Shown piece by piece: positions 37,557 to 47,754 of a stretch of DNA of 64,000 nt. A model generated the notes under the pieces. That model did no database searches and was not told where the DNA came from. It worked only from the letters and a program-made list of their open reading frames with translations. This stretch comes from Dehalobacterium sp040766325 (GTDB lineage Bacteria > Bacillota > Dehalobacteriia > Dehalobacteriales > Dehalobacteriaceae), in contig JAXGQR010000008.1 in NCBI GenBank assembly GCA_040766325.1, positions 1 through 64,000 on the forward strand, read 5' to 3'. Both the position numbers and the translations under genes were made by a program. The first letter of the stretch is position 1; every line of letters begins with the position of its first letter.

Positions 37557-39892
37557 TGAAAAAACTGGATACCCGCTTATTACGCCTGATACGCTACTCA
37601 AGGACAATTTATTTCGGTGACAGTAGTGGTGGCCGTTGCTCTGTGTATCTATATTCTGCTCAACGTAACGGGTGTCAATTTTAGAAATGCTATCTTCTCT
37701 TATTATGAGATCACCAATTTTAACGATATTCATGTTCAACTGGTGCGATTGCCTCAAAGTGCCGTAGATGAGGCAAAACACTTCCCGAATTAAAGAGGCT
37801 CAAGGCAGAATCAGTGTGGATGTGCCCTTAAAGGTGGAGGATGAGATGAAAGGATCCGAATCCGCTTAATATCTATCTCAGATGAGGAGCAGATTAATAT
37901 CCTTTATCCCGTTCAGGGAAAATCGGGGGATTTAGGCTAGATAACGCTTTGATTTTGGAGCAATGCCTGCCAGGCACGCAATATCCGGATAGGAGACACC
38001 ATCTACCCCACAATGAACGGACGGGAATATCCCTTAACCGTTTCCGGCATTGTGTCCAGTGCAGAGTATGTCTATTTAATGGAGAATGAGCAATCTATTC
38101 TACCGGCTCCTGATCAATTTGGGGTAGCCTATGTTCATGAAGAATTTGCTCGCTCGGCAACAGGTTTCCGGGATAGTTTTAATGAACTATTAGTAACTCT
38201 TAGAGATCAGAACCAAATCGATGACCAGGTGGACAAGTTGGAAGACAAGCTGGATTCTTATGGTGTGAAACGTATTATAAAAAGGGACGATCAACTCAGT
38301 CACAATGTATTAATGCAGGAAGTGGACGGCATTGAAAAAATGGCTCAGTCTGTCCCCTTGTTATTCTCGTGGCAGCTTTGATCATCTTTATAATGTTATC
38401 CCGTATTGTAAAAAACGACCGTATGGCTATCGGTATCTTAAAAGCCCTCGGTTATGGCAATATCAGTGTTTTATCTCACTATACCAAATATGCCTTGATC
38501 ATCAGTATTTTAGGTTCCATCTTAGGAATTGGGAGCGGTCTTCTTTTGACCCGACCTTTATCGCAGGTATATGCTTTTTATTTTATTCGCCGATAATATC
38601 AAATCAAATCCAGTTTTCCTATATGATTAATGCTTTGCTCTTAACGATGGCTTTTTGTGTGACGGCGGTTTCTTAGGTGCCCGGCCGGTGTTAAAAATAT
38701 TGCCGGCAGATTCTTTACGACCGGAAGCGCCGAAATCAGGGAACATATTCTATTAGAAAAGATCCCTTTGATTTGGCATAATTTATCATTTAGCTGGAAA
38801 ATGGTAATTCGTAATATTGTTAGGTCTAAAAGAAGGTTTATCCTCTTAATGTTGGGACTTTCCTTGTCCTATGCCATTAATACTGTACCCATGTATTTGG
38901 CGGAAGTGATGCCGGAGATGTTTCGCTTGCAGTATCAAGAGTTCCAAAAGCTGGATTATTCCGTGGAGTTTACTCATCCTTTACATCAAAGAGCAATTCG
39001 TGAGCTGGATCATCTAATACCTACCGATGAAATCGAAGGAAAACTAGAATACCCCTTTGAATTAACCAATGGTTGGCTTAAAAAAACCGTAACCATCATT
39101 GGCATCCCTAAGGATACGAAAATATATAACTTTTATGATTTGCATGATTATCCTTTGCAGCTACCAGATTCAGGGATTATTCTTACGGAAACCTTAGCCC
39201 GAAATCTCCAGGTGCAAGAGGGAGATCAAATCACAGTAAAACATTTTGTGCCGGGCCGGGAGGATATTTCCTTGAAGGTGAGCGGTATCATCCGGCAATA
39301 TTTAGGTACCAATGCCTATATGGAGCTGGACTATATGGGGGAAGCCTTATTGGATCAGGATATGATCACCGGTGTCAATATTTTGTCCGCTTACAATCCA
39401 AAAGAGGATCTCAAGGATGTGAAAAATATTGCCTCTGTAAATTCGACAGAAGATATGAAAAACTTATTTTGGGAATATCTGGACACTATGAATCTTTCGG
39501 TCTACCTTTATTTAATATTTGGGGGTATTTTGGCCTTTGCCGTGATTTATAACGGTACAACCATTAGTATTGCCGAGCGCAACAGGGAATTTGCCTCTTT
39601 GCGTGTGATGGGATTTGACAAAAAGGATATTTTTCGACTGCTGAGTATGGAAAACTTGCTTATGGCATTGCTGGCGATCTTATTGGGGATTCCTTTAGGA
39701 ATAGGAATGATTCATGTGGTTGTGCAATCATTCAGTTCCGATATGATCAGCCTGCCCTTAATTTTAGTACCGAAAATATTTATTTTGACCCTTATTGCTA
39801 CAATTGTTTTTGTGATCATTGCTCAGCTGGCTGCCAGAGAAAAGATTTACCGCATGGATTTTATTGATGCTTTGAAAAGCCGCATTTCCTAG
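37556..39892 (+). pseudogene. FtsX-type ABC permease, multiple frameshifts
   Basis: Translation from GTG 37556 gives KKLDTRLLRLIRYS and then loses frame. The continuing family sequence appears in another frame as FISVTVVVAVALCIYILLN, and more shifts follow up to about 38750. From 38768 a 374-codon frame is intact and carries the C-terminal FtsX domain (FRLLSMENLLMALLAILLGI). Read together it resembles a single permease of about 780 residues with two FtsX domains. Several of the shifts look like loss of one base in a short run, for example GGG at 38740-38745. ATPase and adaptor genes on either side are nearly intact. Confidence 0.85.
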
Positions 39893-39920
39893 GATTAATT
39901 GAGAGAAGGGTGAGAGCATA

Positions 39921-41210
39921 ATGAAGAAAAAACTAATAGGGCTAGGATTGATCGGTTTGGTGCTGCTGCTGGGAGGATACCTCCTTTTCTTCCAAGAGTC
40001 AAGGATCAATGTAGAAACAGGCCGTGTCGTACAGGGTGATATTTATCAGTTTGTGGAGGAGACGGGTATGGTTCAAGCAGAGGACTTGGTCGGAGTTTAT
40101 GCTTTGACCGGAGGATCCTTTAATGAGGTTTTGAAAGAGGTTGGGGATCCGGTAAAGACCGGGGATGTTCTGGCCCAAATGGATAACCGGGAAGTTCTTT
40201 TGCAAATTAAGGCTTTGGAGGCTCAACAGCAATCGGCAAATGCACGATACCGGGAAATAATAAAACCGACAGATCAGGATACGGTGAAAAAACTGACTGC
40301 CTTGTTACGTTCTGCAGAAGCTTATTATCAAGAAGCCGAGAGACAGGCAGCGAATAACAAGGATTTATATGATAGCGGTGCCGTGAGCTTAGACAGTTAT
40401 CAAAATTCTCTGGCCATGCTGGCCCAGGCCAAGGCTAGTGTAGAAGCGGCTCGAAGTGATTTAGCTCTGGCGCAAAAAGGTGCTTCTGATCATGTGCAAA
40501 AGGAGATGCAAGGGCAAATTGACCAGATTCAGGCCCAGATTGATTTGCTAAAAAAACAAAGCACGGACTTGATCATTAAAGCCCCTATTGATGGTTTGGT
40601 TTTGGCTAAGGAAATAAAACCTGGTAGTTTTGTACAGCCGGGCACTTTGCTCTTTGAGATCGGGAGTACCCAGGATCTTTTTCTGGAAAGCGATATTTTA
40701 TTGGATAAAATCGGGGCGGTGACTGAAGGGGCAGAAGTACTTATTAATAATGAAGATTTTGATATTAGCGATTTAAAAGGTCGGGTATGGAAGATTCATC
40801 CCAGAGCCTTTAGTAAAATATCGGAACTGGGTATTGAACAAAAAAGAGTTAGGGTGGAAATTGAATTTAGTGATGTAAAAGGTATCTTAAAGCCGGGATA
40901 CGAAGTGGATCTTAAAATTTTAACGGGGAGTAAAGAAGGTGCCTTATTGATTGATAAAAAAGCTGTTTTTAACCGACAGGATCAGAACTATGTTTTTGTC
41001 GTAGAGAATCAGCAAGCAGTGTTAAAGGAAATTGAAACAGGGATTGAGAGTGGGGATTTGGTTGAGGTGCTGCAAGGATTGCGAGAAGGAGAAAAGAAAT
41101 CATTCTTTCTCCTGATCAAACTGTGGAGGCGGGGAAAAAAGTTCAATCCCAATCCGTCTCATGATGGGCACATAAGCTTGCATTTTCGGGAGACAATATT
41201 CCCGAGGTGA
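39921..41210 (+). CDS. HlyD/MacA-type efflux adaptor protein
   Basis: 429 residues as read. An N-terminal membrane anchor (LIGLGLIGLVLLLGGYLLFF) is followed by a biotinyl-lipoyl half (GGSFNEVLKEVGDPVKTGDVLAQM), a coiled-coil hairpin (about residues 90-205) and the second lipoyl half (IKAPIDGLVLAKEIKPGSFV). Such adaptors link FtsX-type ABC pumps to export. Beyond LREGEK the frame looks wrong: the -1 frame reads IILSPDQTVEAGKKVQSQSVS and stops at 41164, which fits the family end, so a one-base indel near 41095 probably replaced the last 20 residues with about 35 foreign ones. ATG 39921 follows a GAAGGGTGAGAG leader. Confidence 0.85.
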   Translation: MKKKLIGLGLIGLVLLLGGYLLFFQESRINVETGRVVQGDIYQFVEETGMVQAEDLVGVYALTGGSFNEVLKEVGDPVKTGDVLAQMDNREVLLQIKALEAQQQSANARYREIIKPTDQDTVKKLTALLRSAEAYYQEAERQAANNKDLYDSGAVSLDSYQNSLAMLAQAKASVEAARSDLALAQKGASDHVQKEMQGQIDQIQAQIDLLKKQSTDLIIKAPIDGLVLAKEIKPGSFVQPGTLLFEIGSTQDLFLESDILLDKIGAVTEGAEVLINNEDFDISDLKGRVWKIHPRAFSKISELGIEQKRVRVEIEFSDVKGILKPGYEVDLKILTGSKEGALLIDKKAVFNRQDQNYVFVVENQQAVLKEIETGIESGDLVEVLQGLREGEKKSFFLLIKLWRRGKKFNPNPSHDGHISLHFRETIFPR

Positions 41211-41214
41211 AAAA

Positions 41215-42360
41215 ATGGTACGCACTTTAATTCTTGGTGGTGGGACAGGCGGTATTGTTTCAGCAACCATCTTAAAAAAAATTATGGGGTCAGCCATGGA
41301 AGTTACGGTTATTGACCGATTGGAAAATCATTATTATGCACCTTCCTTTCCTTTGTTGATGATTGGAGCCCGAAGGGAGCGGGAAATCATGCGCCCTCTC
41401 CGTTGTTTGCGCGAGAAGGAAATCGGTTTTATCCATGGGGAAGTGAAAGAGATTGATCTAAACCATCAACAGATCATTACCGGAAAACAGATTTTACCAT
41501 ATGATTACTTGATTATCGCTTTAGGCATTGAATATCATCCGGAAACTATGCCGGGATTTAGCGCATTTGCCCTTAATGCGTTTCAATTTGAAGATATCGT
41601 GAGAATTAAGGAAAAGCTGCTCCATTTTGATGCAGGAGAAATAGTATTTTTTATTTCCAGCCTACCTTATAAATGTCCGCCGGCACCTTATGAAATGATG
41701 TTTTTGCTGGATCAGTTTTTTCGTCAACGCAGAATTCGAAGCAAGGTGAAACTAACTTTGGTGACTCCGGATATTTCTCCGGAGCCTTTAGCCAAACCTA
41801 AAGTAGGTGAAAGTGTTCGTAAGATGCTCCATGAGAAAAATATTGAACTAATCACCGAAGCGAAGGTTTTGGCTGTGGAAAAGGATGGGCTGGTTCTGGA
41901 CCATGGTACGAGAATACCTGCACGTCTCCTTTTAGGTGTTGCACCTCATTGGACATCGGAAGCGCTGCGCAGCACAAACTTGGTAGATCTAAGCGGTTAT
42001 GTGGAGGTAGATCCTCATACTCTAGAGACGGAATATTCCGGCGTTTATGCAATTGGAGATGCCGCGGCCATTCGTCTGCCGGTTATTGATGCTTATGCAC
42101 CCAAAGCCGGAATTTTTGCTCATTATCAAGGAGAAGTGGTGGCACGCAATATTGCCTTCTTAGCCCAGGGTTTAAATCCCAAATTTCGCTATACCGGCAA
42201 AGGTGCCTGAATTATGAATACCGGGTTCGGTCGAGCTCGTTATTCCACAGTGCGTTATTATCATGAACCTGGACCCTTTATTACCCTTATGCAGCCAACT
42301 AAAGGGGCCTATTGGGCTAAAATCGCTTTTGAAAAATACTGGCTAAATCGTTGGCTGTAG
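41215..42360 (+). CDS. Sulfide:quinone-reductase-like flavoprotein, candidate selenoprotein
   Basis: The first 331 codons encode an FAD/NAD(P)-type oxidoreductase with RTLILGGGTGGIVSA (dinucleotide fold), a second CPPAPYEM block with Cys, and GVYAIGDAAAI. An in-frame TGA at 42208-42210 follows YTGKGA. The same frame continues IMNTGFGRARYSTVRYYHEP to FEKYWLNRWL and stops at TAG 42358. As I recall related proteins, they read GKGxCF at this place and end FEKYWLxRW, so the TGA aligns with a conserved Cys. Selenocysteine insertion, or a Cys-to-stop mutation, would explain this. The full protein is 381 residues. The start is ATG 41215 behind CCCGAGGTG. Confidence 0.7.
42208..42245 (+). promoter_or_regulatory. 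UGA codon and possible bacterial SECIS hairpin
   Basis: Five bases after the UGA, GAATA (42216-42220) pairs with TATTC (42241-42245). After one mismatch CGGG pairs with CTCG (one G-U), leaving an apical loop TTCGGTCGAG that contains GGT. Position and form resemble bacterial SECIS elements, but these are variable and this was judged by eye. Confidence 0.45.
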
Positions 42361-42380
42361 TCGATCATGGCCAAATTAAG

Positions 42381-42402
42381 ACCCTCATCGGAGGGTTTTT
42401 TT
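42381..42402 (+). terminator. Terminator after the flavoprotein gene
   Basis: ACCCTC pairs with GAGGGT across an ATCG loop, followed by seven T residues. It lies after the TAG at 42358-42360, supporting that codon as the real stop. Confidence 0.85.
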
Positions 42403-42413
42403 GTTATGAATGC

Positions 42414-42470
42414 TTGACAGATTCGGAAATTTGTCTTATTCTCATAACACCCCCCATGGGTAGGGGGGTG
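42414..42470 (+). promoter_or_regulatory. csoR-copA promoter with CsoR-type operator
   Basis: TTGACA at 42414, a 17-base spacer and TATTCT at 42437 form a promoter. Directly downstream, 42448-42470 is a palindrome of CACCCCCC and GGGGGGTG around a short centre, the G/C-tract inverted repeat typical of CsoR operators. Copper-free CsoR would block transcription here. Confidence 0.8.
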
Positions 42471-42484
42471 ATAGGAGGTGTCTC

Positions 42485-42751
42485 ATGAATAATCAAAAAA
42501 AACAAGCGCTACAATCAATACAAACTGCGAAAGGACAGATGGAGGCTATTATTAAGATGATTGAGGATGACCGTTACTGTGTCGATATTTCCAATCAAAT
42601 ATTGGCCGCCCAATCGTTGCTCAAAAAAGCTAATTTACTGATTTTGGAGCAGCATATGCTTCATTGTGTGAAAGAAGCTTTTGAACAGGGCAATAGCCAT
42701 GAAAAAATCGATGAAATCATGGGCATCTTATCAAGGATAGCTAATAAATAA
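42485..42751 (+). CDS. csoR: Copper-sensing repressor CsoR
   Basis: 88 residues of the CsoR/RcnR family: all-helical, with Cys in DDRYCVDIS and His/Cys in QHMLHCV, the Cys-His-Cys copper site. The repressor binds the upstream palindrome and releases it when Cu(I) is bound. ATG 42485 follows ATAGGAGGTGTCTC, close to consensus. It heads a two-gene operon with copA. Confidence 0.93.
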   Translation: MNNQKKQALQSIQTAKGQMEAIIKMIEDDRYCVDISNQILAAQSLLKKANLLILEQHMLHCVKEAFEQGNSHEKIDEIMGILSRIANK

Positions 42752-42800
42752 AACAGAGAATTTCTGATAAATGATGTTAATTGTTAAGGAGGGAGAAAAT

Positions 42801-45245
42801 GTGACCGATAAAACTTTGAAAGTGGAAGGCATGTCCTGCGTGGCCTGTGCCAGAAGCGTAGAAAGAGCAACTAAAAAACTGGAGGGTGTGATTGAGGCTA
42901 ATGTCAATTTGGCTACGGAAAAGTTAACCATCAGTTTTGACGAAGATCAGGTTTCCTTAGCCGAAATTCAAGACGCGGTGGATCAGGCCGGCTTTAAGGC
43001 ATACACCGAGTCTCTGCCCAAAACTTTTAAAATAGAAGGTATGACTTGTGCTGCATGCGCCAGAAGGGTAGAGAAGGCAGTAGGAAAAATGGTGGGGGTT
43101 AGTGAGGCCGGCGTTAATTTGGCCACAGAAAAGTTAAGCCTTCTTTATGACCCTAATCTGATCAGGATATCCGAGATTAAGAAAGCTATCCAAGATGCAG
43201 GGTATCGTGTTTTAGACGAAGAAAGAACTGTAGATATCGATCAAGCAAAAAAAGAACAAGAAATGAAATTACTATGGAGAAAGTTTCTGATTTCAGCAAT
43301 TTTCACCTCCCCTTTGCTGTATATCTCCATGGGTCATATGATCGGACTTCCTTTACCTGGGGTTTTAAGTCCGATGACAAATCCTCTAGCCTTTGCTATA
43401 GCCCAACTATGTTTAACGATTCCGGTAGTAGTGGCAGGAAATCGCTTTTATACCGTAGGTTTTAGATCCCTGTTCAGAAAAAGCCCCAATATGGATTCCC
43501 TAATTGCTATCGGTACATCTGCTGCCGTTCTCTATGGGATTTTTGCCACCTTTCAAATACTCCGGGGAAATACAAGCTATGCCCATGACTTATATTTTGA
43601 GTCGGCAGGGGTGATCCTAACTTTAATTACCCTGGGTAAATATTTAGAATCCGTTTCCAAGGGTAAAACATCGGAGGCTATCAAAAGCTTAATGGGTCTT
43701 ACACCCAAAACAGCTATTGTAATTCGTGAGGGCAAGGAAATTGAAATGGCCATTGAAGAGGTGGAAGTAGGAGATATCATTCTGGTTAAGCCGGGGGAAA
43801 AAATGCCCGTGGATGGAGAAGTGATTTCGGGCACGACCTCCGTGGATGAATCTATGCTCACCGGCGAAAGCATTCCGGTGGAAAAAAATATCGGTGATAA
43901 AATTATCGGTGCCAGCATCAATAAAAACGGGACTATCCGGTATCGGGCTACTAAGGTCGGTAAGGATACTGCTTTGGCTCAAATCATCAAACTTGTGGAA
44001 GATGCTCAAGGATCGAAGGCGCCTATTGCGAAACTGGCGGATGTAATTTCCGGATATTTTGTACCCATCGTCATATCTTTTGCTCTATTTTCCGGACTAG
44101 CTTGGTATTTGGCCGGCGAAACGCCTGTATTTGCCTTGACTATCTTTATTTCCGTCTTAGTGATTGCCTGTCCTTGTGCCTTAGGACTGGCCACGCCAAC
44201 CGCTATTATGGTGGGAACCGGTAAAGGTGCGGAATTTGGTGTGCTGATTAAAAGCGGGGTAGCCTTAGAAACGGCTCATCAGATTAAGACTATGGTCTTT
44301 GATAAAACCGGAACGATAACCGAAGGTAAGCCCCGGATTACAGATGTGATCGTAACCTCGGGGATTACTGAAACCGAGTTGTTACAATTAGCAGCTTCTG
44401 CTGAAAAAGGATCGGAGCATCCTTTAGGAGAAGCGATTGTTCAGGGAGCAGCAAAGCAAGGCTTGCCTTTTATGAAACTTGATTTCTTTCAGGCTATTCC
44501 CGGTCAAGGCATCGAAGTAGTTATTAAGGCAAAAAATATTTTATTAGGAAATCGCAAACTGATGGAAGAAAGAAAAATATCCCTAGGTGATTGGGAGAAA
44601 AAGGCCCAAGAACTGGCCGGAGCAGGAAAAACCCCTATGTATATAGCAATTGATGAAAAAATTGCCGGTATTATCGCAGTTGCGGATACGGTTAAGGAAA
44701 ACAGCAAGAAAGCCATCGAAAAGCTCCACGAAATGGGTATCCAGGTGGCCATGATCACCGGCGACAATTATAGAACGGCAGAGGCAATCGGAAAACATGT
44801 AGGCATTGATCGTATTTTGGCTGAAGTGCTTCCCCAGGATAAGGCTAATGAAGTGAAAAAACTTCAGAAAGAAGGAAAAAAGGTGGCCATGGTGGGGGAC
44901 GGCATTAACGATGCTCCTGCCTTAGCGCAAGCAGATATTGGTATTGCTATCGGCTCAGGTACAGATGTGGCCATGGAATCGGCAGATATTGTGCTCATGA
45001 AAAGTGATTTGATGGATGTCCCGATCGCCATCGATTTAAGCAAAAAGACGATTAGAAATATTAAACAAAATCTCTTTTGGGCTTTTGGTTACAATACCTT
45101 AGGAATTCCTATTGCTATGGGTGTACTCCATATTTTTGGCGGTCCACTATTAAATCCTATGATTGCCGGTGCTGCCATGAGCTTCAGTTCTGTCTCTGTG
45201 GTAACTAACGCTCTAAGATTGAAAAGATATCAACCATTAAAATAA
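42801..45245 (+). CDS. copA: Copper-exporting P-type ATPase CopA
   Basis: 814 residues. Two N-terminal heavy-metal domains have CxxC sites (GMSCVACARSVE and GMTCAACARRVE). The core has the CPC motif in ACPCALGLATP, phosphorylation motif DKTGT, TGES, SEHPLGEA and GDGINDAPALAQADIG. It pumps Cu(I) out of the cytoplasm. GTG 42801 is chosen because AAGGAGGGAGAAAAT precedes it; an upstream in-frame ATG at 42771 has no ribosome site. Control is by csoR. Originally it converged with the crp gene, the two stops being about 16 bases apart before IS insertion. Confidence 0.96.
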   Translation: MTDKTLKVEGMSCVACARSVERATKKLEGVIEANVNLATEKLTISFDEDQVSLAEIQDAVDQAGFKAYTESLPKTFKIEGMTCAACARRVEKAVGKMVGVSEAGVNLATEKLSLLYDPNLIRISEIKKAIQDAGYRVLDEERTVDIDQAKKEQEMKLLWRKFLISAIFTSPLLYISMGHMIGLPLPGVLSPMTNPLAFAIAQLCLTIPVVVAGNRFYTVGFRSLFRKSPNMDSLIAIGTSAAVLYGIFATFQILRGNTSYAHDLYFESAGVILTLITLGKYLESVSKGKTSEAIKSLMGLTPKTAIVIREGKEIEMAIEEVEVGDIILVKPGEKMPVDGEVISGTTSVDESMLTGESIPVEKNIGDKIIGASINKNGTIRYRATKVGKDTALAQIIKLVEDAQGSKAPIAKLADVISGYFVPIVISFALFSGLAWYLAGETPVFALTIFISVLVIACPCALGLATPTAIMVGTGKGAEFGVLIKSGVALETAHQIKTMVFDKTGTITEGKPRITDVIVTSGITETELLQLAASAEKGSEHPLGEAIVQGAAKQGLPFMKLDFFQAIPGQGIEVVIKAKNILLGNRKLMEERKISLGDWEKKAQELAGAGKTPMYIAIDEKIAGIIAVADTVKENSKKAIEKLHEMGIQVAMITGDNYRTAEAIGKHVGIDRILAEVLPQDKANEVKKLQKEGKKVAMVGDGINDAPALAQADIGIAIGSGTDVAMESADIVLMKSDLMDVPIAIDLSKKTIRNIKQNLFWAFGYNTLGIPIAMGVLHIFGGPLLNPMIAGAAMSFSSVSVVTNALRLKRYQPLK

Positions 45246-45318
45246 ATGCTGGGAAATTTGTTTATTTTGCGGCGTCTCCTAAAACGTGCTGCATACAAAA
45301 ATCGGTATTAATTAGATA

Positions 45319-46918
45319 GTGTCTGCTGATCAAGCCGCATTTTGGCTTAATTCAGCAGGATTAGCGTCTAAAATTTCAAACAGTAAAAATAGCACAGAAA
45401 GTATTCGTGCCTGAATCTTGAAAAGATTCGTCACGGAATACAGATAATGCGATGGAGGTCAACGTAGTTTCTTCCAGTTTGGTTCTGATCAATCCCATAC
45501 CATAACAGCGTTGCTTAAGCTGAACGATCTTTCTACTTCAATCCTGTCCGTATTATCCTTGTACTCTATCTTTTTATCTGTTGCTGTTGCCGTTGGCCTG
45601 CTAAGTTTGGGTCCCGATAACCGGATTCCATGAAGTTTGCAGTAAGCCCCTGTTTGCGCGGTTCCGGTATATCTGATCTGCCAGAACTCTTTCCGGATAG
45701 TGTCCGGTACGTTCTTTGAAGCGTTCGACCGCTTCCTGCAGGCAGGTGCTTTCATTGTAGGCGTCAAATGATATTTTTTCGATCCTTCCATAGCCCTCGG
45801 AATCAATGCTCAGATCAAACTTGGCTCCAAATTCCACTGGCGACTTGATCTTACCTCTGACGATTGGCCGGAGATATGGCTGCGCGATACTGACAATTCG
45901 GTTTGCGATGGAATGCGTGCTGTTTCTGTACATATACTCCTGCTGTTCATACAGCTTTCGGATGGTCAATAACAGCCTTATTTCTTTCGATGTTGGGGCA
46001 TAACCCTCAGACATGTATTGTTCCAGATAGCCAAGGTCTCTGTTAACATAACCCAGTTGCTTGCGTATGGTTTTACGGATCTTCTTGGTGCTGCGTTTTT
46101 TTGCATTTCGCAAGAGCCAGATAGTTCTTTCTGGCTTCGCGACGATAGGTTCTAGGTTTCTTGAATCCATAGCTTTTTGAAAAACGGTCTATGATGTTTT
46201 CCAGTTTTTCCCTTGCCTCGTTCAGAAGGGAATAATCCTGTGGGTATCTTATGTTTGACGGAGCACGAGGTTGCATCAAGCATCATAGTTCCCTCGTTTC
46301 CAGGTTCCGCCGCTCCTTCTTTTACTTCAACAGATCCAGAAGTGCCGGAAGGCGGCTGATTGTCATCATCACTTGCGATTATCTGAGAGCATATACTCAT
46401 TGGCTTCCATGATCATACCCATGTCGATTCGCTTGCGGAAAAGAACCAGAACGCTGGCCTCAATTGGAGGTTCCTGCTGGTAACCAGGCAGCCCTATGAA
46501 ATACTGATAATATGGATTCTCTGCAAGCTGATCAACCAGTTCACGGTCAGAGAACTGATATTTGGTCTGTATGATCAGAGCGCCAAGTGCAAGTCGGAGC
46601 GGCTTAGCCACATTTCCGGTGCTGCTTGGAAACAATTTCGCATATTTCTCTTCAAACACATCCCAAAGAATGCAGTCTGCCATTTTGATCCATCGATTAT
46701 TCGGATTCATTCGAAGGCCCATAGGCTGATTAAAATCAAGAAATGTAAACTGCAACTTATCAGTAGGTTTGTACATGATTTTTAGACCCAATCTATAGTA
46801 ATTTTCATAAAAAGTGCAAGAAAAATGGTTTAAAATTAACAAACCCTTGCATTAATTATACTATAAAATGGCCTTAAAGTCAGTAAAATCAATGCTTTGC
46901 TAATTAATCAGCAGACAC
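45319..46918 (-). mobile_element. IS1182-like insertion sequence with intact ends
   Basis: Perfect 12-base terminal inverted repeats (GTGTCTGCTGAT at 45319-45330 and its complement at 46907-46918) are flanked by a 6-base direct repeat TAGATA (45313-45318 and 46919-46924). The 1.6 kb element carries a broken transposase. It inserted in the last codons of the crp gene. Confidence 0.88.
45489..46842 (-). pseudogene. IS1182-family transposase, decayed
   Basis: The N-terminal part (46842-46369) reads GLRMNPNNRWIKMADCILWD, KPLRLALGALIIQTKYQFSDRELVDQLAENPYYQYFIG, the DUF772 region typical of IS1182 transposases. The remainder continues in at least three other frames: EGAAEPGNEGTMMLDAT, then LGYVNRDLGYLEQYMSEGY, then FKERTGHYPERVLADQIYRN. 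Multiple frameshifts make it non-functional. The original start is probably the ATG near 46776 (MYKPTDKLQFTFLDFNQPMG). Confidence 0.88.
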
Positions 46919-47575
46919 TAGATAGTATTTACCTTGATGGTTTAAGATTCCTTTATCTCTTAATTCTTTTATTACCTGAGCAACCATCACCCGGGAGGCA
47001 CCAATCATATTTCCCAGTTCCTGTTGAGTGACATACATGCGGATTAAGACGCCCTTATCTGTAACAACGCCATGCTCATTGGCTAAGTGGGTTAGTAATT
47101 TAAGTAATCTTTCTTTTACGGAAGTTCCCTTGTATTCACTCACTTGTTGCATTACTTTGTTTAGTTTTTGTGATAAGTGGCAGATGATTTGTACGGCAAA
47201 TTGGGGGTTCATCTCAATGACTTTTTCTAAATCTTCTTGTCTGAAACCACATAATCGTACATCTTCAATAGCCATGGCACTAAACATTTGCTGTTGCTTT
47301 TGAAACAGGTTTGTTTCACCCACAATTTCCCCGGGACCGATAAAGGTGATAATGGTTTCTTTGCCGTCTTCCGAAATTTGCAGGATCTTTAGACGACCCT
47401 TTTTTACTAGGTAAACGGCATTATCATCATCCCCTTGGCGAAATAAATATTCTCCCTTTTCGATGGATTTATTGACAACACCGGGACAGATTTGATTAAA
47501 TTCACTTGTGCTAAGCCCCTCGAATAAGGGGATCTCTTTCAAACAAAGGATAGGTTGCTTCAAACCCTTCACCAA
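46904..47575 (-). CDS. Crp/Fnr-family transcription regulator, 3' end altered by IS
   Basis: 223 residues. An N-terminal cyclic-nucleotide-binding-type beta barrel (GEYLFRQGDDDNAVYLVKKGRLKI, FIGPGEIVGETNLF) and a C-terminal helix-turn-helix (VTQQELGNMIGASRVMVAQVIKELRDKGIL) are complete. The effector is unknown; no N-terminal Fe-S Cys cluster is seen. The last codons VSAD and the stop come from the right end of the IS1182-like element. On the other side of the IS the original frame continues from the same TATCTA as INTDFCMQHVLGDAAK and a stop at 45262-45264. The DNA-binding part is unaffected, so it may still work. Confidence 0.92.
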   Translation of the reverse strand: MVKGLKQPILCLKEIPLFEGLSTSEFNQICPGVVNKSIEKGEYLFRQGDDDNAVYLVKKGRLKILQISEDGKETIITFIGPGEIVGETNLFQKQQQMFSAMAIEDVRLCGFRQEDLEKVIEMNPQFAVQIICHLSQKLNKVMQQVSEYKGTSVKERLLKLLTHLANEHGVVTDKGVLIRMYVTQQELGNMIGASRVMVAQVIKELRDKGILNHQGKYYLVSAD

Positions 47576-47665
47576 CTTTTCCTTGCAAAGTAATCTTGCA
47601 GAGTGTTTTACATTGATGTATAGTTCGATTAATGAGGGCTGAATTCCTCCACTTAATAAAGAAAA

Positions 47666-47693
47666 CCAAGACTTCTATCGGAAGAAGTCTTGG
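47666..47693 (-). terminator. Terminator between the PNPOx-like gene and crp
   Basis: CCAAGACTTC pairs with GAAGTCTTGG. On the minus strand a T-rich stretch follows, placing it after the gene at 47755-48135. Confidence 0.75.
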
Positions 47694-47754
47694 TCATATA
47701 GGTTTATACGTTTTTTTAAGATTTCTGTTATGTGGATAGAACTTAATCGGAGTT

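Noticed and set aside
42358..42360. TAG at the end of the flavoprotein as pyrrolysine
   Set aside because: The protein ends exactly where relatives end, and a terminator hairpin starts 21 bases later.
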